The notes beneath the pieces were generated by a model. That model did no database searches and was not told the DNA's origin. It saw only the letters and a list, made by a program, of their open reading frames with translations. This document shows positions 22,971-34,740 of a stretch of DNA of 64,000 nucleotides, one piece after another. This DNA comes from Phycomyces nitens. Its lineage: Eukaryota > Mucoromycota > Mucoromycetes > Mucorales > Phycomycetaceae. Position numbers and translations under genes: made by a program. The stretch covers positions 1,240,001 to 1,304,000 of the forward strand of contig JAHRBC010000001.1 in assembly GCA_022702545.1 (NCBI GenBank). Reading direction: 5' to 3'. Within the stretch, counting starts at the first letter, position 1; every line of letters begins with the position of its first letter.

Positions 22971-25440
22971 GTTTTAAAAAAACAATTGGATAAAAAAAAG
23001 AGCGGCTGCAAGAGTGTGCTCGGTACTTTTATTTATTTATTTTATTCACAGGCTATTTAAATAGATATACAGCCATCTAATATGCTGAGCCCCTTCAAGA
23101 TACAAACGATTGATAGTGTCTCCAGATAGTGCTGCCAGCCAATGAGATTCATGAAAGTGGCTAATAGGAACTTTTTCCAAGTTGATTGAACAACAGTTGT
23201 ATAGTGGTAACACTGTTCATATATCCAAAAGTAGATTGTTCCCAAGAGAGAAAAGAAAAAAAAAGTTACACGACTTGTATAAAGGGTCTAAGCAGTGCCA
23301 TCTCGAGAGCACTGAAAGCAAACCTGGACTATCCTCAACAGTCAATTCCTTTCTTTACCTGTTGAGGTTTAGCGAGAAGCACAAAGGGTACAAAGAAAAG
23401 GAGATCAATTCGCAAACTGTAAATCTGTCAGGGATTCCAAGACCAAGGTAGGAAGGAGAGCCGTATTCACGAGCACAGCTATTTAGTGGTCTGTGGTATA
23501 CAAATCCTATCAATGTCGTATATGATATGATTACCACCCTCGTCCCCCCCTTTTTTTCATTATCAATTCGCCAAACTTGCACCTCTGGACATTTTTCTGC
23601 TGAGCTTCTTGAAAGAATCTTCTGTGACACGTACCTGACAAGAGATCTAAAGACTTGTAAAACATACAAGCATATATTCCTTGTTATTTATCAGACTCCC
23701 CCCCTTTTTTTTGCAATTCAATGTGCTCAAGTGCGGCAATTCTGGGCATATTCATTACACTATTGATAATTAACAATTTATGGTAAAAGCAATCATTTAA
23801 AATGCATATATTTATTTTATTCATTTATGAGGAGCGCTTGTAAAATAACTAGATAAGAGAATGAGGTCATTTGTGTGAAAAGATAAAAGTAGGTAAAGAT
23901 GGGAATACACACAGTAACCAACTCAAGAAAAGTCTTGGTTTCTTGATTCAAAAAGTGAGTTTTTTAAGGATTAGTAGCAAGAATTCATGGATAATAAAAA
24001 TAAAAGGCCATTAGGATGCCTTTTTTCTTTTTTTTGGCCAATCTGTGCAGTAACAGTCAAGAAGACAAACATGGACATTTAATGCAATTGATCCTTGACC
24101 TCTGCCAGTACTCGCCACCAGAGTCTTTATAAACATTTTTTAATATACTTTGGATTCAAATATCATACCACTTGGACACAAACTGCTGGAATACAAAACA
24201 TGTAAAAGTCAAAGATGTGTATTTATACTAAAAAAAGAATATTAAAATATTTAAATTTGGATATTGAGCTAAATATAAAGATAATTCAAATTAAATAATA
24301 GAGACTTGCATGCCTGATCAATAAAAAAATAAATATATAGCTATACACAGTAATGAAATACAATACAAATCTAGTAAAATACAAATAAACTCCAATGGAC
24401 TTTTTGATATACCATCACTGAGAGTCAGGTCTGATTGCTGTGAGCAAAAACTAATTCCATTCATGGTTTTGTTTTCTTATGGACACTTTATAATCCGCCC
24501 ATGATTTTATCCTCACAGAAACCATTCTTATAACCACATTTGGAGTCTGGTGATAGAGAGCCAAGTACACATTTATAAGTTTAAAAGCCTGTCGAGACTT
24601 TGCTTTTCTAGTCTACTGTCCGTGTCTAGGTCAGAGCCTGATACTCAGTAAAAATAAAATATGAGATATCATTCTTATTATGCCCACACGTGTGCTGGAA
24701 CACTAATGACTAGAATACCAGCTGTTATAAAACCAAGCTGTACAAACCCATTATTAATAAAGATGCACAGCCTCATGCCCAATGTAATGTAAAAAAATAA
24801 ATAAAGGATGAAACTGGTTTTATTGATCAAACCACAGCTATTATATGTACAATTGTACCTTGGGTAAAGCAGTACTCCCCAAGTATGTGACACTCGAGGC
24901 AGGCAAGAAAAAAAACAGTTTTGGTAATTCCGTTGAAAGAAAACAATCTCTATGAAACCTTACATTTGGAGTAATTTGGGCTCCAATGTAAAGCCACAGT
25001 TGCTGTATCGCATTCTATTCAGTAGTCTGTAACAGGAAATATATCGTACAGGATAAAGATCTTGAAAGAAGTCTGATTTCCAAACATTTAACAAAATATA
25101 ATTGATCTTTCTCTCTCTCTTTCTCTCTCTGATATGTATCAGGAACATGTAAATAAGACCACAAGTTGACAGGGTATTTGGTTGGCTTTGTAAATATGAT
25201 CAAGTATCTTTTTCCAAAAAGTTGGTTAGATCTTTTCGAGTATCCAAAGGCTTGGTAATAAATCATAATATCCATAAACAGGTACTAAATAGTATTACAC
25301 CCAGCCAATCTTTGTATTTAAAATCTCCATCATGATATTTGATTTTAAAGCCTCGTATTTGCTTTAATAGATTCCAAGATTCATATTTATATACAATTAT
25401 TTTTAAAGAAAGAATAGATACGATAAAGAAGTACAATTGT
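22971..25440. other. Long AT-rich gap without a supported gene
   Basis: Only short open frames occur (for example around 23182-23451 and 23355-23766), none with recognisable motifs. Poly-C/poly-T runs (about 23544-23558, 23698-23710) and an SSP-cluster-like base composition are the only features I see. Confidence 0.5.
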
Positions 25441-25863
25441 TTAAACGACTTGAATAATGGCATAATCTGTGCTGTCTAAATTCTCTGTGGATTCCTTGCT
25501 AATGGCAAACACATATTCACCTGGATAATTGCTCTGAGAAAGAACAATGATAGCATTGCCTAGAGACAGATCAACAGTCAAGCTTGACTGTTGAGGATAT
25601 CCCAAGCTATACTGGCCATTGTCGCCTTTAGAGGCAGGGATCATGTAGATATAGTAGTCACCCTGGCATTCTCCATTGATATTCCAGGTAATATCATAGT
25701 TTTGATAGATGTTCCAGACAGTGCCATTGACGGGATATGTAAGAGAGAAGCAGTTTTCACCTAGATCGGCAGGATTGTATGAAGGCACAGTAGATGATGG
25801 AGGGGCTGCATAAACCAGACCGAGAACCAAGGAAATCAGGGCAAAGATAAGAGTAAGGATCAT
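25441..25863 (-). CDS. Small secreted protein SSP2, KNH-like family
   Basis: Single-exon gene. I start it at 25863 (MILTLIFALISLVLGLVYAAP, a clean signal peptide), not at the upstream in-frame Met, because a TATAAATA box then lies exactly 59 bp upstream as in four sister genes. Product 140 aa. The mature part shows NCFSLTYPVNGTVW, a second motif YDITWNINGECQGDYY with the paired cysteine, a glycosylation sequon (NGT), and the family end DYAIIQVV. A Pro/Ser-rich insert (PPSSTVPSYNPAD) follows the signal peptide. Probably an extracellular or wall-associated protein; function unknown. Confidence 0.82.
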   Translation of the reverse strand: MILTLIFALISLVLGLVYAAPPSSTVPSYNPADLGENCFSLTYPVNGTVWNIYQNYDITWNINGECQGDYYIYMIPASKGDNGQYSLGYPQQSSLTVDLSLGNAIIVLSQSNYPGEYVFAISKESTENLDSTDYAIIQVV

Positions 25864-25921
25864 GATGAGAGATTGAATAGAGGGATAGTTGGGATAAGCA
25901 AACAAAAAAATAAATAAATTG

Positions 25922-25929
25922 TATTTATA
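25922..25929 (-). promoter_or_regulatory. TATA box of SSP2
   Basis: TATAAATA on the minus strand, 59 bp from the chosen ATG. Same box and spacing as SSP4-SSP7. Confidence 0.6.
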
Positions 25930-26657
25930 ATGATATTTTTGTAGCTAAAAATTCAGTTTCCTCTCATTCTTCTTCTTCTATAAAGTACGAGTCCTTTTAT
26001 CATACTTTATTGTTTCCAGGATACAGATCTATTCGGAGTCTTGGCTTAGGATTTTGGCTTTATTTGATAGAGGGCCAAAAAGATACCTGATCCAGAGTAT
26101 CAAATACATATCCATGTTCAGTTAAAGTGTCATAAAATATCTATAAAGTACTTGGCTTTATCATGTGTAGAGTATTCTTTTGATCGAAATAATAATAATA
26201 ATAAACTCATCTATACTTGCAGCGAATATTTTTTTCTTCTTAAAAAAATCCTCAGCCTCTTTTGATGCGTACAAGGCACTAGTCTTTAAAGCCACTCTGT
26301 ATCACCTTGCACTTATTTTATTCGAATTCTTTAGCCTAAAACCCAAGTTGATCTAATCAAACAATTGTCAGCTTTCTTTGTCTATGCGAAAAAGGCTTTT
26401 GTTACTTGTTTTCTCTTTATATTTATAGGAATTAGCACCCCCCGATAGTTCTTAAAAACCAATTGATCAATAGCCAAGAGGTCACCCGGAATAATAATAA
26501 TAAAAAAGGCACAAGTGCGAATCAGCGCAAGATTCTTGGATTATCCTTAGCCTTTGTAGCCTTTGAATTCAAAGTCATTTTAGGCATGTTCAATATAATC
26601 TCCATTCTTAGATGTCGAGGATATTTGGTTGGTCGAAAACAAGTTGGAGAGGAGTTT

Positions 26658-26693
<36 letters not shown>

Positions 26694-27899
26694 ATCGAAA
26701 TGTATAAGGCCATTATGTTTACTGGGAGCCTGTTACTTTACTTAGGCTTTTATATATTAAACGCTTTAATAGAGTAATACAACAAACCTACCAAAATCCT
26801 GGACTATTAAGAGATAAAGGTTTTGGGAATAAAGAGCCAACTAATAATGGCCGTGCTGTCTTTAATAACCCACTGAATTCAAGTATGATATCTTAAACAT
26901 AAAGGAACTTTGTAAATGCAATGATAGACATATGATGGATATATACATATATTACAGCCACACTCTCAAATAGACAATTCCGCTAGGAATTCTCTTTTAG
27001 ATACGTATAAAAAGATGAAAAGAATTAGATATAGTGAAAATGCTAGTGTAAAAGATATCCAGATGATTTTTATCATATGGATAATGTTGAATTGAGACTG
27101 TTATAATCTATTAAAACTATTGATTAAAAGATCAAGAAAAGTGTATAGTGGTTACATATCTATTGTATATCTGCTCCAGAGCTTGTAATATAAATCCATT
27201 GTACCAAAAGAAAAATAGAATCTGATCATGGCTTTGAGGCGCTGAAAAGACAACCTCTGGATTAATTTAAATAGGACGTTAAATTAAATGTGATATGAAC
27301 CTTTAATGGGTACACAGTTGTGAATACTTGGATAGCAAGATCAGTATGTTTCTGGAATAACAACAAGACATACAACCACTTTATTAACACTGGCTAGGTT
27401 CATAAAGTAGTCTAATATTTTCAGAATAAGTACTGAATATCCAATTCTTATAGTAAATCAAACCAATTTATTCGAGTCATTATACATGTACCTGCCTTTA
27501 CTGAATTATTAATTTATTAATTCTACTCGTCAAACTAGATCGGATCAGATAACGCTTATACTTTTAATATAAAATATTACTATCTTTTGAATGCTTACAG
27601 CTGGTGGTTATTAATTCACGTTTTATAGTCAAAATTTAGATAGTATTAATTGAAAAGGTCTGAAGATCCATGAATATTTACACTTGGTATACTGTAGTTT
27701 TGCTTTATATATAACATTCTCTATATTCTTTTTGAGACTAATACACCTCACTTTATTACTAGTTTATTTTGATACGATAAACATAAAAACCTATACTAAA
27801 GAAATAGTTTTCTATTCCAATTATAAGATATCAATTTTTAACATTTTTCATGATTTATACATTTATTAAATTTTCAAGGTTCTAATATACAAAATTAAA
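25930..27899. other. AT-rich gap without a supported gene
   Basis: No coding signal seen. Includes a (TAA)n run (about 26189-26204) and a poly-T/poly-A block described separately. Confidence 0.5.
26655..26692. repeat. Back-to-back poly-T / poly-A block
   Basis: About 23 T followed directly by about 15 A form a perfect palindrome that could extrude as a hairpin. It may be the scar of two opposing retroposition tails or slippage; assembly error in homopolymers is also possible. Confidence 0.7.
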
Positions 27900-28307
27900 C
27901 TAAAGTTTTACAACTTTTATAAGAGCAAGATCATCATAACCGATATCTTCTCCAGTTTCTTTGCTAATTACAAAGACATAATCACCGCTCAGCCCCCTCA
28001 ATTGGGTTTCGATAATAGACGAGTTTCTGTTCATGTCCAATGGCTTTTCAGACTTGAAGGCTGCTCCCAGAGTGTACTCGCCATCTTCTTTCACATCTGC
28101 TTCGATCAGGTATGTATAGTATGTGTCTTTGCATTCTTTGTGGAGGCTCCAGTAAGCGATATAGCTTCCAATGTCATACCATGTGGTACCATTGGTAGGG
28201 AAGGTCAGAGAAAAGCAATTTCCCTCTGATTTATCGGAAGATGTAGGGGCGGCATATACCAAACCAAGAGCCAAAGACAGTAGAGTATAGACAAAAGAAA
28301 GCTTCAT
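27900..28307 (-). CDS. Small secreted protein SSP3, KNH-like family
   Basis: Single-exon gene, 135 aa from ATG 28307 (MKLSFVYTLLSLALGLVYAAP). The upstream in-frame Met would put a non-signal stretch first, so I reject it. Mature part: EGNCFSLTFPTNGTTWYDIG, then AYWSLHKECKDTYYTYLIEA with the second cysteine, and DYVFVISKETGEDIGYDDLA near the end. It ends in VVKL, slightly longer than its sisters. TATAAATA lies 67 bp upstream. The 5' half of the mature protein is conserved with SSP2; the middle differs. Confidence 0.82.
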   Translation of the reverse strand: MKLSFVYTLLSLALGLVYAAPTSSDKSEGNCFSLTFPTNGTTWYDIGSYIAYWSLHKECKDTYYTYLIEADVKEDGEYTLGAAFKSEKPLDMNRNSSIIETQLRGLSGDYVFVISKETGEDIGYDDLALIKVVKL

Positions 28308-28373
28308 GCTTGATATATAAAAAAAGGTGAATAAAAGGGTAATTGGAATAAAATAAACGAACAAGATACTTGA

Positions 28374-28381
28374 TATTTATA
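28374..28381 (-). promoter_or_regulatory. TATA box of SSP3
   Basis: TATAAATA on the minus strand, 67 bp before the ATG; the spacing is slightly longer than in the core subgroup. Confidence 0.55.
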
Positions 28382-29367
28382 GTAAATAACCGTTTTCTTT
28401 TTTATTTCAAAGCCGTTTTACCACAAGTCCATTGCTCAGGAAACAATTTTCTTTTGAATCCTATGGCCTCTATTGTAACTGGGAGCACCAGAACCATTTT
28501 TACGGTATGAATTTTAGAGTATTAGGTTATGGTCCTAAGCATTTTAGCTTTAAAAAAAATAATCGGAATAAAAGCCTTTGCATCTGATATCTATATACTG
28601 CCTTTATTAGAGTATCGTGGCTTCTGGCATAACGTGGCTCCAAAAAAAAATACAACACAAAAAGTAAATTAGAGGACTGTAAGTTTTTGAAATAACCCAG
28701 CCCCCCCTAATATTTTGACAGATTGTTAGTTTGTACAGCCACCTCGTACCACCATATGTTTCATTTTGTTTTCCCGTTTCACTTTGAATCCAAGTACAGT
28801 ACACCCAAACAGAGCTTCAAATTCACGGGTGTTTTCAAGTAAAACTCGAGTATTTTCTATATAAAAAAAAGGGGGTCATTTACGTAACAGACGACTTTTT
28901 TTTTTACAGAAATTGATAAGGGTCAATCAAGATAGAATTTTTGATCTTTGTTGAGATTTGGATAAGATATTTAGATGTTTAAACAGGTGTTTGACCAATT
29001 TTCCAAAATATTCACACTATTAAAGAGTTTATCGTTTTTTTAATGGGTGCTTTAAACAATTCCAAATAATATTTTTTCCTAAATATTAAAGCTTGAGAAT
29101 ACTGCATATTGACTATAGTTTGCTATTCAATCTACAATGTATAGTGTATTATTTAAATACATACATTGATTTTCTAACTCTGTATACCAATATTCTTGTT
29201 AAAAATTTGGAAAAAAAAAAGTAAAATAGCACAAATTCAAGGAATGTATCCAAGAAAAAAAAATGGATAGTTTGCCTGTATAATATACTCAATTAGTAGA
29301 ACCTTTGTTGACATACATACCTGTAATGCTTAATAAGAAACTGTTAGAAATATCAATAGGCTACGAG
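28382..29367. other. AT-rich gap, nothing supported
   Basis: No coding frame with recognisable content. It ends where duplication unit A begins. Confidence 0.5.
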
Positions 29368-29894
29368 TATATTCTTGTACACTTACTTTTGATGTACAAG
29401 ATAACATTATGTTTGAATAGTACTTTATTAGCCATGATTCAATTTGATATAATGGTCTGTTCAATAGAAAATGGCTGGAATGAACGATTAAGTAAATTAT
29501 TTAGTATAAATAAAGAACAAGGGTATATGGCATGTCTCCAAGCATTATAGTAATATTTTAACTGGTGGTAAAAGAGAACCCTTTTTTATTCTTAAAAATA
29601 ATTAACCTGTCGAGGTAATATAGAGCTCTGATAATATTCTTCAATTTTATTCACACACACATATATATATCCAACCATAAACTAGAGAATTTAAGAATGC
29701 CTCTGATATGCTATTGAAACTTCATTTTGGTCGCAATTGAATGGACCAATGCCACCTAATTATATCCAACGCTAATCATTAATATATTTATCATTACAAG
29801 TTCTTGGCTGAAAGTGTTTGATACATATATTTATTTATTATATTTTCAACTTTTGTTTACATATAGACAAACTAATATAATAAAACTAAATAGC

Positions 29895-30299
29895 TTAGAC
29901 AATATCGATAATTGCAAGATCAGTATAGTCCATGTTATCCGCAGGCTTTTTGGCAATAGCAAAGACAAATTGTCCAGAAGGCTCTTCGAGATTAATGTTA
30001 ATAGTAGTGTAGCCTACACTGAGATCGACTGGATCAGTTGCCATGTAGGGTTCTCCAAAATAGTATTCGCCGTTTGCGCCCTCAGATGCAGAGATAATAT
30101 AGGCGTTGTATACTCCTTCACAGGTTCCATAAGTGGTCCAGGTAACATTGTAGCTTCCAGGATTTTCCCAGACGGTGCCATTGACAGGATAGGTAAGAGA
30201 GAAGCAGTTTGTATTCAACGAATTAGCTGGGGTTGTAGGAGCCGCATAGACCAAACCGAGCACCAAAGAGAGGAGGACAAAGGCAAAAGAAAGCTTCAT
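29895..30299 (-). CDS. Small secreted protein SSP4, KNH-like family
   Basis: Single-exon, 134 aa. Signal peptide MKLSFAFVLLSLVLGLVYAA, then NTNCFSLTYPVNGTVWENPG and SYNVTWTTYGTCEGVYNAY, which hold the two cysteines and two N-glycosylation sequons (NGT, NVT). The C-terminus is DYTDLAIIDIV. It is the direct-repeat partner of SSP5: signal peptide and N-terminal mature half nearly match, while the segment from about residue 65 to 125 differs at many positions although the DNA just 3' of the gene is almost identical. TATAAATA lies 59 bp upstream. Function unknown; secretion is inferred from the signal peptide. Confidence 0.85.
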   Translation of the reverse strand: MKLSFAFVLLSLVLGLVYAAPTTPANSLNTNCFSLTYPVNGTVWENPGSYNVTWTTYGTCEGVYNAYIISASEGANGEYYFGEPYMATDPVDLSVGYTTININLEEPSGQFVFAIAKKPADNMDYTDLAIIDIV

Positions 30300-30357
30300 A
30301 ATTGATAAAAACTTGAATAGAAGGATAATTTGAATAAAACGAACAGAAAACAGCTGG

Positions 30358-30365
30358 TATTTATA
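30358..30365 (-). promoter_or_regulatory. TATA box of SSP4
   Basis: TATAAATA on the minus strand, 59 bp from the ATG, within a conserved upstream block shared by SSP4-SSP7. Confidence 0.65.
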
Positions 30366-31068
30366 ATGAATTATGTTTTAACGATCAAGAAAGATCTTTC
30401 TATTACTTTTGGACTTTCGCCTCATTTTGTCATATACAATTGTGTTTGACATCTTATTCCTTATAAGGTCCTAGCCGACCTTCTTAAACTCATCTTCTAG
30501 AAAATATGGTATAATGAGAACTTTCAAAAGTCTAGTTGATATATATTTACATTGGAAAATGTATATGGGCTACAGTTCCCAGCCTTGTTTTGATTACATT
30601 TTTACAATTTTAGTTACATCAAGGTGGCTTAATAACCAGTAAAATATTGAGAATCCCGAGTTTCTGAAACTAAACAGCCACTTCTTGCATGAACTCGTTG
30701 TTCTTTTCAGCGCCACATTGTATTAGACTCCTATTTGACTTACCAAAGAAACTCACTCTAAAAGTAATTTCCTATATAGTATATCGATGTAAAAGATAAC
30801 CTAATTGATAAAAAAAATACCGGGAAATACAATGTTGCCCAAGGCAATCCAGATGCCATGTTAATTGGTCCACAGTTTACCTGGATTATAAAATATACAC
30901 TGACAAAAATTAATTCAGTAACTTTTTTAGAATCTTGAGACTTTTGAATGAAAATACACAACTTCTTTACATCTTTCTATCAGAAAAATATATAAATACA
31001 AGGCTGAAAAAATTATGAGAGATAGATATAATATATACCAATATAAAAATGCAATTTATTTGAAGGTT

Positions 31069-32225
31069 CAGTAGTGAGTATAAGATCCATGATTTTTTTC
31101 AAGTTCTTGAATCCGAGTTGGCATTGACATTCAATGGGATTCTACAACTTTTTTTTTGGTATTCTTTTCCATTCTTCTTGTAGTGCACAAGCCAAAGAGT
31201 ATTTATTCGTAGGGTTTACCTTCCTGGATCTCAGTTTATGTTCCAAGTAGGACCAAATGTTCTCTATTGGGCTCAAATCAGGGATGTTAACTGGTCATGT
31301 CATAACAGGAAGATTCACCTTCTTTTTGTACTTTTCAGTCAACAAACTCTTATAACATGGTGCATTATCTTCTTGGAAAATGAATTCTCTGTGTTTCTTT
31401 TGCTAAAGGCTTTGAAACCAGGGCATGAAATCACGTTTTAAGAGTCTTGTGTACTTGTGCTGATTTAGCGTACCATCAAAAATTATAAGCTTTCCCACAC
31501 CTCCAGCCCAAATACACCCCTATACCATCACTGATTCCCCTTCACCTTAAAATCTTGGTATAGTATACCCTCTTTTGAACTTCTGTTGGTTTGGCGCCAC
31601 ACACAAACATTTTCAGCCCTTGAGAATACCATGATTCTGGACTCATTACTCCAGATCACTCGATTGTATGGCTGATTGCGACGATGAGCCTCATTTGCAA
31701 ATTTCAAGCGGTTTCTGATATGCCTTTTCAGCAGTAAAGGCTTGTTGGCAGCTACGCAGAACCGGAGCCCAAGTTTTTTTTTAGGTACTTTCGAATGGAA
31801 TCTCTCTTGATCTCAACGCCTGATGATGTCTGAATCTCATCCGTAATGGTGTCTAATGTCACGGTTGGATCCTTGCGCACGATATTACCGAGATCTTTGA
31901 TCACGATCTTTTAAAATACAGGGTCTTTCTTGACGTTTTTCTTTTTTTTTCACTCTCTGCATTGTTGCTTTTACTGTAGGATAGGGTATATCATATCGGC
32001 GTGCAATCTCAGACGTAGTTGTACCAAAGTCAAATGCACCAACAATCTTGCCTTTCATATAATCAGAAAGTTCAGTCCTCTTCTGGGAGGGTTTCTTAAT
32101 AGTTTTAAAAGACACGAAAAGAATCAAATGAGAAGAATAAAGAGAAAAAGAATAAAACCAAAAATAAAAGTTTGTGGTCAGAATTTCCTAGCTAGGAATG
32201 GATACTCAAATAATCCAGACCACTG
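31069..32225 (-). mobile_element. Tc1/mariner relic I
   Basis: On the minus strand the 5' coding part (32127-31885) has an N-terminal helix-turn-helix (IVGAFDFGTTTSEIARRYDI). Further down the DDE region is recognisable but full of stops and frame changes: NRVIWSNESRIMVFS stands where a catalytic aspartate (SDES) is expected, and 'FEPNREHLV' resembles the NPIEHLW block. The right end, read outward, is CAGTGGTCTGG next to TA, a typical Tc1 terminus. The left end near 31069 (CAGTAGTGAG) matches it only partly and lacks a TA, so that border is approximate. Inactive. Confidence 0.7.
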
Positions 32226-32752
32226 TATATGCTTATACACTTACTTTTGATGTACAAGATAACGTTATGTTTGAATAGTACTTTATTAGCCATGATTCAA
32301 TTTGATATAATGGTCTGTTCAATAGAAAATGACTGGAATGAGTAATTAAATAAAGTATTTAGTATAAATAAAGGACAAGGGTATATGACATGTCCCCAAG
32401 CATTATAGTAATATTTTAACTGGTGGTAAAATAGAACCCTTTTTTATTCTTAAAAATAATTAACCTGTCGAGGTAATATAGAGCTCTGATAATATTCTTC
32501 AATTTTATTCACACACACATATATATATCCAACCATAAACTAGAGAATTTAAGAATGCCTCTGATATGCTATTGGAACTTCATTTTGGTCGCAATTGAAT
32601 GGACCAATGCCACCTAATTATATCCAACGCTAATCATTAATATATTTATCATTACAAGTTCTTGGCTGAAAGTGTTTGATACATATATTTATTTATTATA
32701 TTTTCAACTTTTGTTTACATATAGACAAACTAATATAATAAAACTAAATAGC

Positions 32753-33157
32753 TTAGACAATATCGATAATTGCAAGATCAGTATAGTCCAAGTTTTCTCC
32801 AGTCTGTTGGGCAATAGTAAAGACATATTTTCCAGCAGGCTCATCGAGATTAAGGGTGATCTCAGTGAGGCCTAAACTGAGATCAACTGAATTCATTGCC
32901 ATGGAGAGTTCTCCCAAGATATATTCGCCGTTTGCATTCACAGTTGCAGGAATCAAGTAGGCGTTGTATACTCCTTCACAGGTTCCATAAGTGGTCCAGG
33001 TAACAACGTAGCTTCCAGGGGCATGCCAGATGGTGCCATTGACAGGGTAGGTAAGAGAGAAGCAGTTTGTATTCAAAGGATCAGCTGGGTTTGTAGGAGC
33101 CGCATAGACCAAACCGAGCACCAAAGAGAGGAGGACAAAGGCAAAAGAAAGCTTCAT
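32753..33157 (-). CDS. Small secreted protein SSP5, KNH-like family
   Basis: Single-exon, 134 aa, with the signal peptide identical to SSP4. Mature part: NTNCFSLTYPVNGTIWHAPG, SYVVTWTTYGTCEGVYNAYL, and the end DYTDLAIIDIV. Compared with SSP4 one sequon is changed (NVT to VVT). The residues between the second cysteine and the C-terminus differ at many positions (for example NANGEYILGELSMAMNSVDL here). TATAAATA lies 59 bp upstream. Within the inverted repeat it faces away from SSP6. Confidence 0.85.
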   Translation of the reverse strand: MKLSFAFVLLSLVLGLVYAAPTNPADPLNTNCFSLTYPVNGTIWHAPGSYVVTWTTYGTCEGVYNAYLIPATVNANGEYILGELSMAMNSVDLSLGLTEITLNLDEPAGKYVFTIAQQTGENLDYTDLAIIDIV

Positions 33158-33215
33158 GATTGATAAAAACTTGAATAGAAGGATGATTTGAATAAAACGA
33201 GCAGAAAACAGCTGG

Positions 33216-33223
33216 TATTTATA
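33216..33223 (-). promoter_or_regulatory. TATA box of SSP5
   Basis: TATAAATA on the minus strand, 59 bp from the ATG. Confidence 0.65.
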
Positions 33224-34299
33224 ATAAATTATGTTTTAACGATCAAGACAGATCTTTCTATTACTCTTTAACTTTCGTCTCATCTTGCCATATATGATTT
33301 TGCTCAAAATTTTATTCCTTATGAAGTCTTACCCGACCTTCTTAAGTTCGTCTTCTAGAAAATATGGTATAAGGAGAAATTTCAAAAGTTTAGTTGATAT
33401 CTAGTTACATTGGAAAATGTATGGTTATATTTCCCAGCCTTGTTTTGGTTACATTTTTACCATTGTAGTTACATCAAAATGGGTTAACAGCCAGTAAGAT
33501 ATTCAGAAACCCGAGTTTCTGAAACTACACAGCCACTTCTTGGGTGAACCGGTCGTTATTTTCAGCGCCAATTTGTATTACACTCATCTTTGACCTACCA
33601 AATAACCCCACTCTAAAAGCAATTTCCTATATAGTATATCGATGTAAATGCTACTATGATTGATACAAACACCAGGAAAATACAATTCTGCCCAAGGTAA
33701 TCCAGATGTCATATTAATTGATCCACAGTTTACTTGGTTTGTAAGAATATATGTTATATTAAAATCAAGATAATCTTATAGACAATATATGCCAGGGACA
33801 AGGGTGATTTATTATCTTATCATATCAATATATATATCAATATATATATCAATATATATAGCTAGATATTCATTCATATATCTCTTATTCAACCCTTCAA
33901 TATGTTTGTATTCTCACCATCATTCATAAGTTGTGACAGGTATTTAATGAGTGCTGATATATATATATCTATAGTTTACTAGAAATACAGCATGTCAAAG
34001 TTCAATAGATGAACTCGGACAACTCATTGACTTGATCCAAGTCTATTCATAAGCTAAATTGGTTGAAATATAAAGAATAAATTCATGGGATTCCAGTGTA
34101 TAAACTAAAGTATGGTATAGATATTTTCTTCATATTCATTGCATTGAGAATTATTGTAATATTTAAGATTTGAATATTGGCTAGACACTGAAGCTCAATC
34201 ACTTGGGTTAATGTTTAGATCCCGGTAATCCTCCATAACGAGATGTTGTTTTCCTAGATCAATCTCTTTTAAAGATGAAACTGAATCCCTAAATAACAA

Positions 34300-34740
34300 A
34301 TAGCGCTAGCTCTATATCTAGATCGAGACCTCAAAGAAAGAAAAGTACAGACAATCTAACACGTGCTCTCATTGTACATGAAAGCATTGTAAATGACACT
34401 AAAAAATGTGTTATTGCCAAGAACCTCAATGTGAGCAAGTATATTGTATCAAGAGCATTCAAAACTACAGAGGGACAAGGTCACATGAGAGAACTAAGAA
34501 TTCTTGAAAACCTTGTAAGCTGAATGAAAGAGACGAAAGAGAAATCATGCGTGAGATTTCAAAGGATCCTACACAACCAAGATCAACCATCAGAAAAACT
34601 GTTACTACGCGCACATATTCAAACACATTTAGAAAATCCCTTTGCGCCCATGGTATAGCTTCCAAGAATAATATAATACCCCGAAATTGCCAAAGAAAAT
34701 CAAGAGAGTTTTAGTCTACTAGAATTCGCCTTTACCAGGA
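34300..34740 (+). mobile_element. Tc1/mariner relic II in the spacer of the inverted repeat
   Basis: The plus strand encodes remnants of a Tc1-type DNA-binding domain: RALIVHESIVNDTKKCVIAK with NLNVSKYIVSRAF (first helix-turn-helix), then KLNERDEREIMREISKDP (second). Stops and a frame change occur around 34500-34530. A short 'LEFA' stretch near 34720 is all that might remain of the catalytic part. The surrounding spacer (34171-35481) is 1.3 kb, about one Tc1 element long, but I could not match terminal inverted repeats. Confidence 0.55.

Larger units (their letters stand above)
29368..30900. repeat. Duplication unit A (contains SSP4)
   Basis: Sequence from about 29368 matches 32226 onward (unit B) in direct orientation, through the 3' flank, the SSP gene and about 600 bp of upstream DNA. 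The 3' flank is nearly identical, the 5' flank roughly nine-tenths identical by eye. An inverted third copy is unit C (35482-37142), and the upstream half recurs beside SSP7. Confidence 0.85.
32226..34170. repeat. Duplication unit B (contains SSP5), left arm of a large inverted repeat
   Basis: From 32226 this is a direct copy of unit A. From about 32490 to 34170 it is also the reverse complement of unit C (35482-37142). The unit's left edge coincides exactly with the TA beside relic I. A TATATATCAA tandem run lies at about 33822-33860. Confidence 0.85.

Noticed and set aside
23182..23766. Overlapping open frames on both strands
   Set aside because: No motif, no consistent splice sites, and the two strands are equally open.
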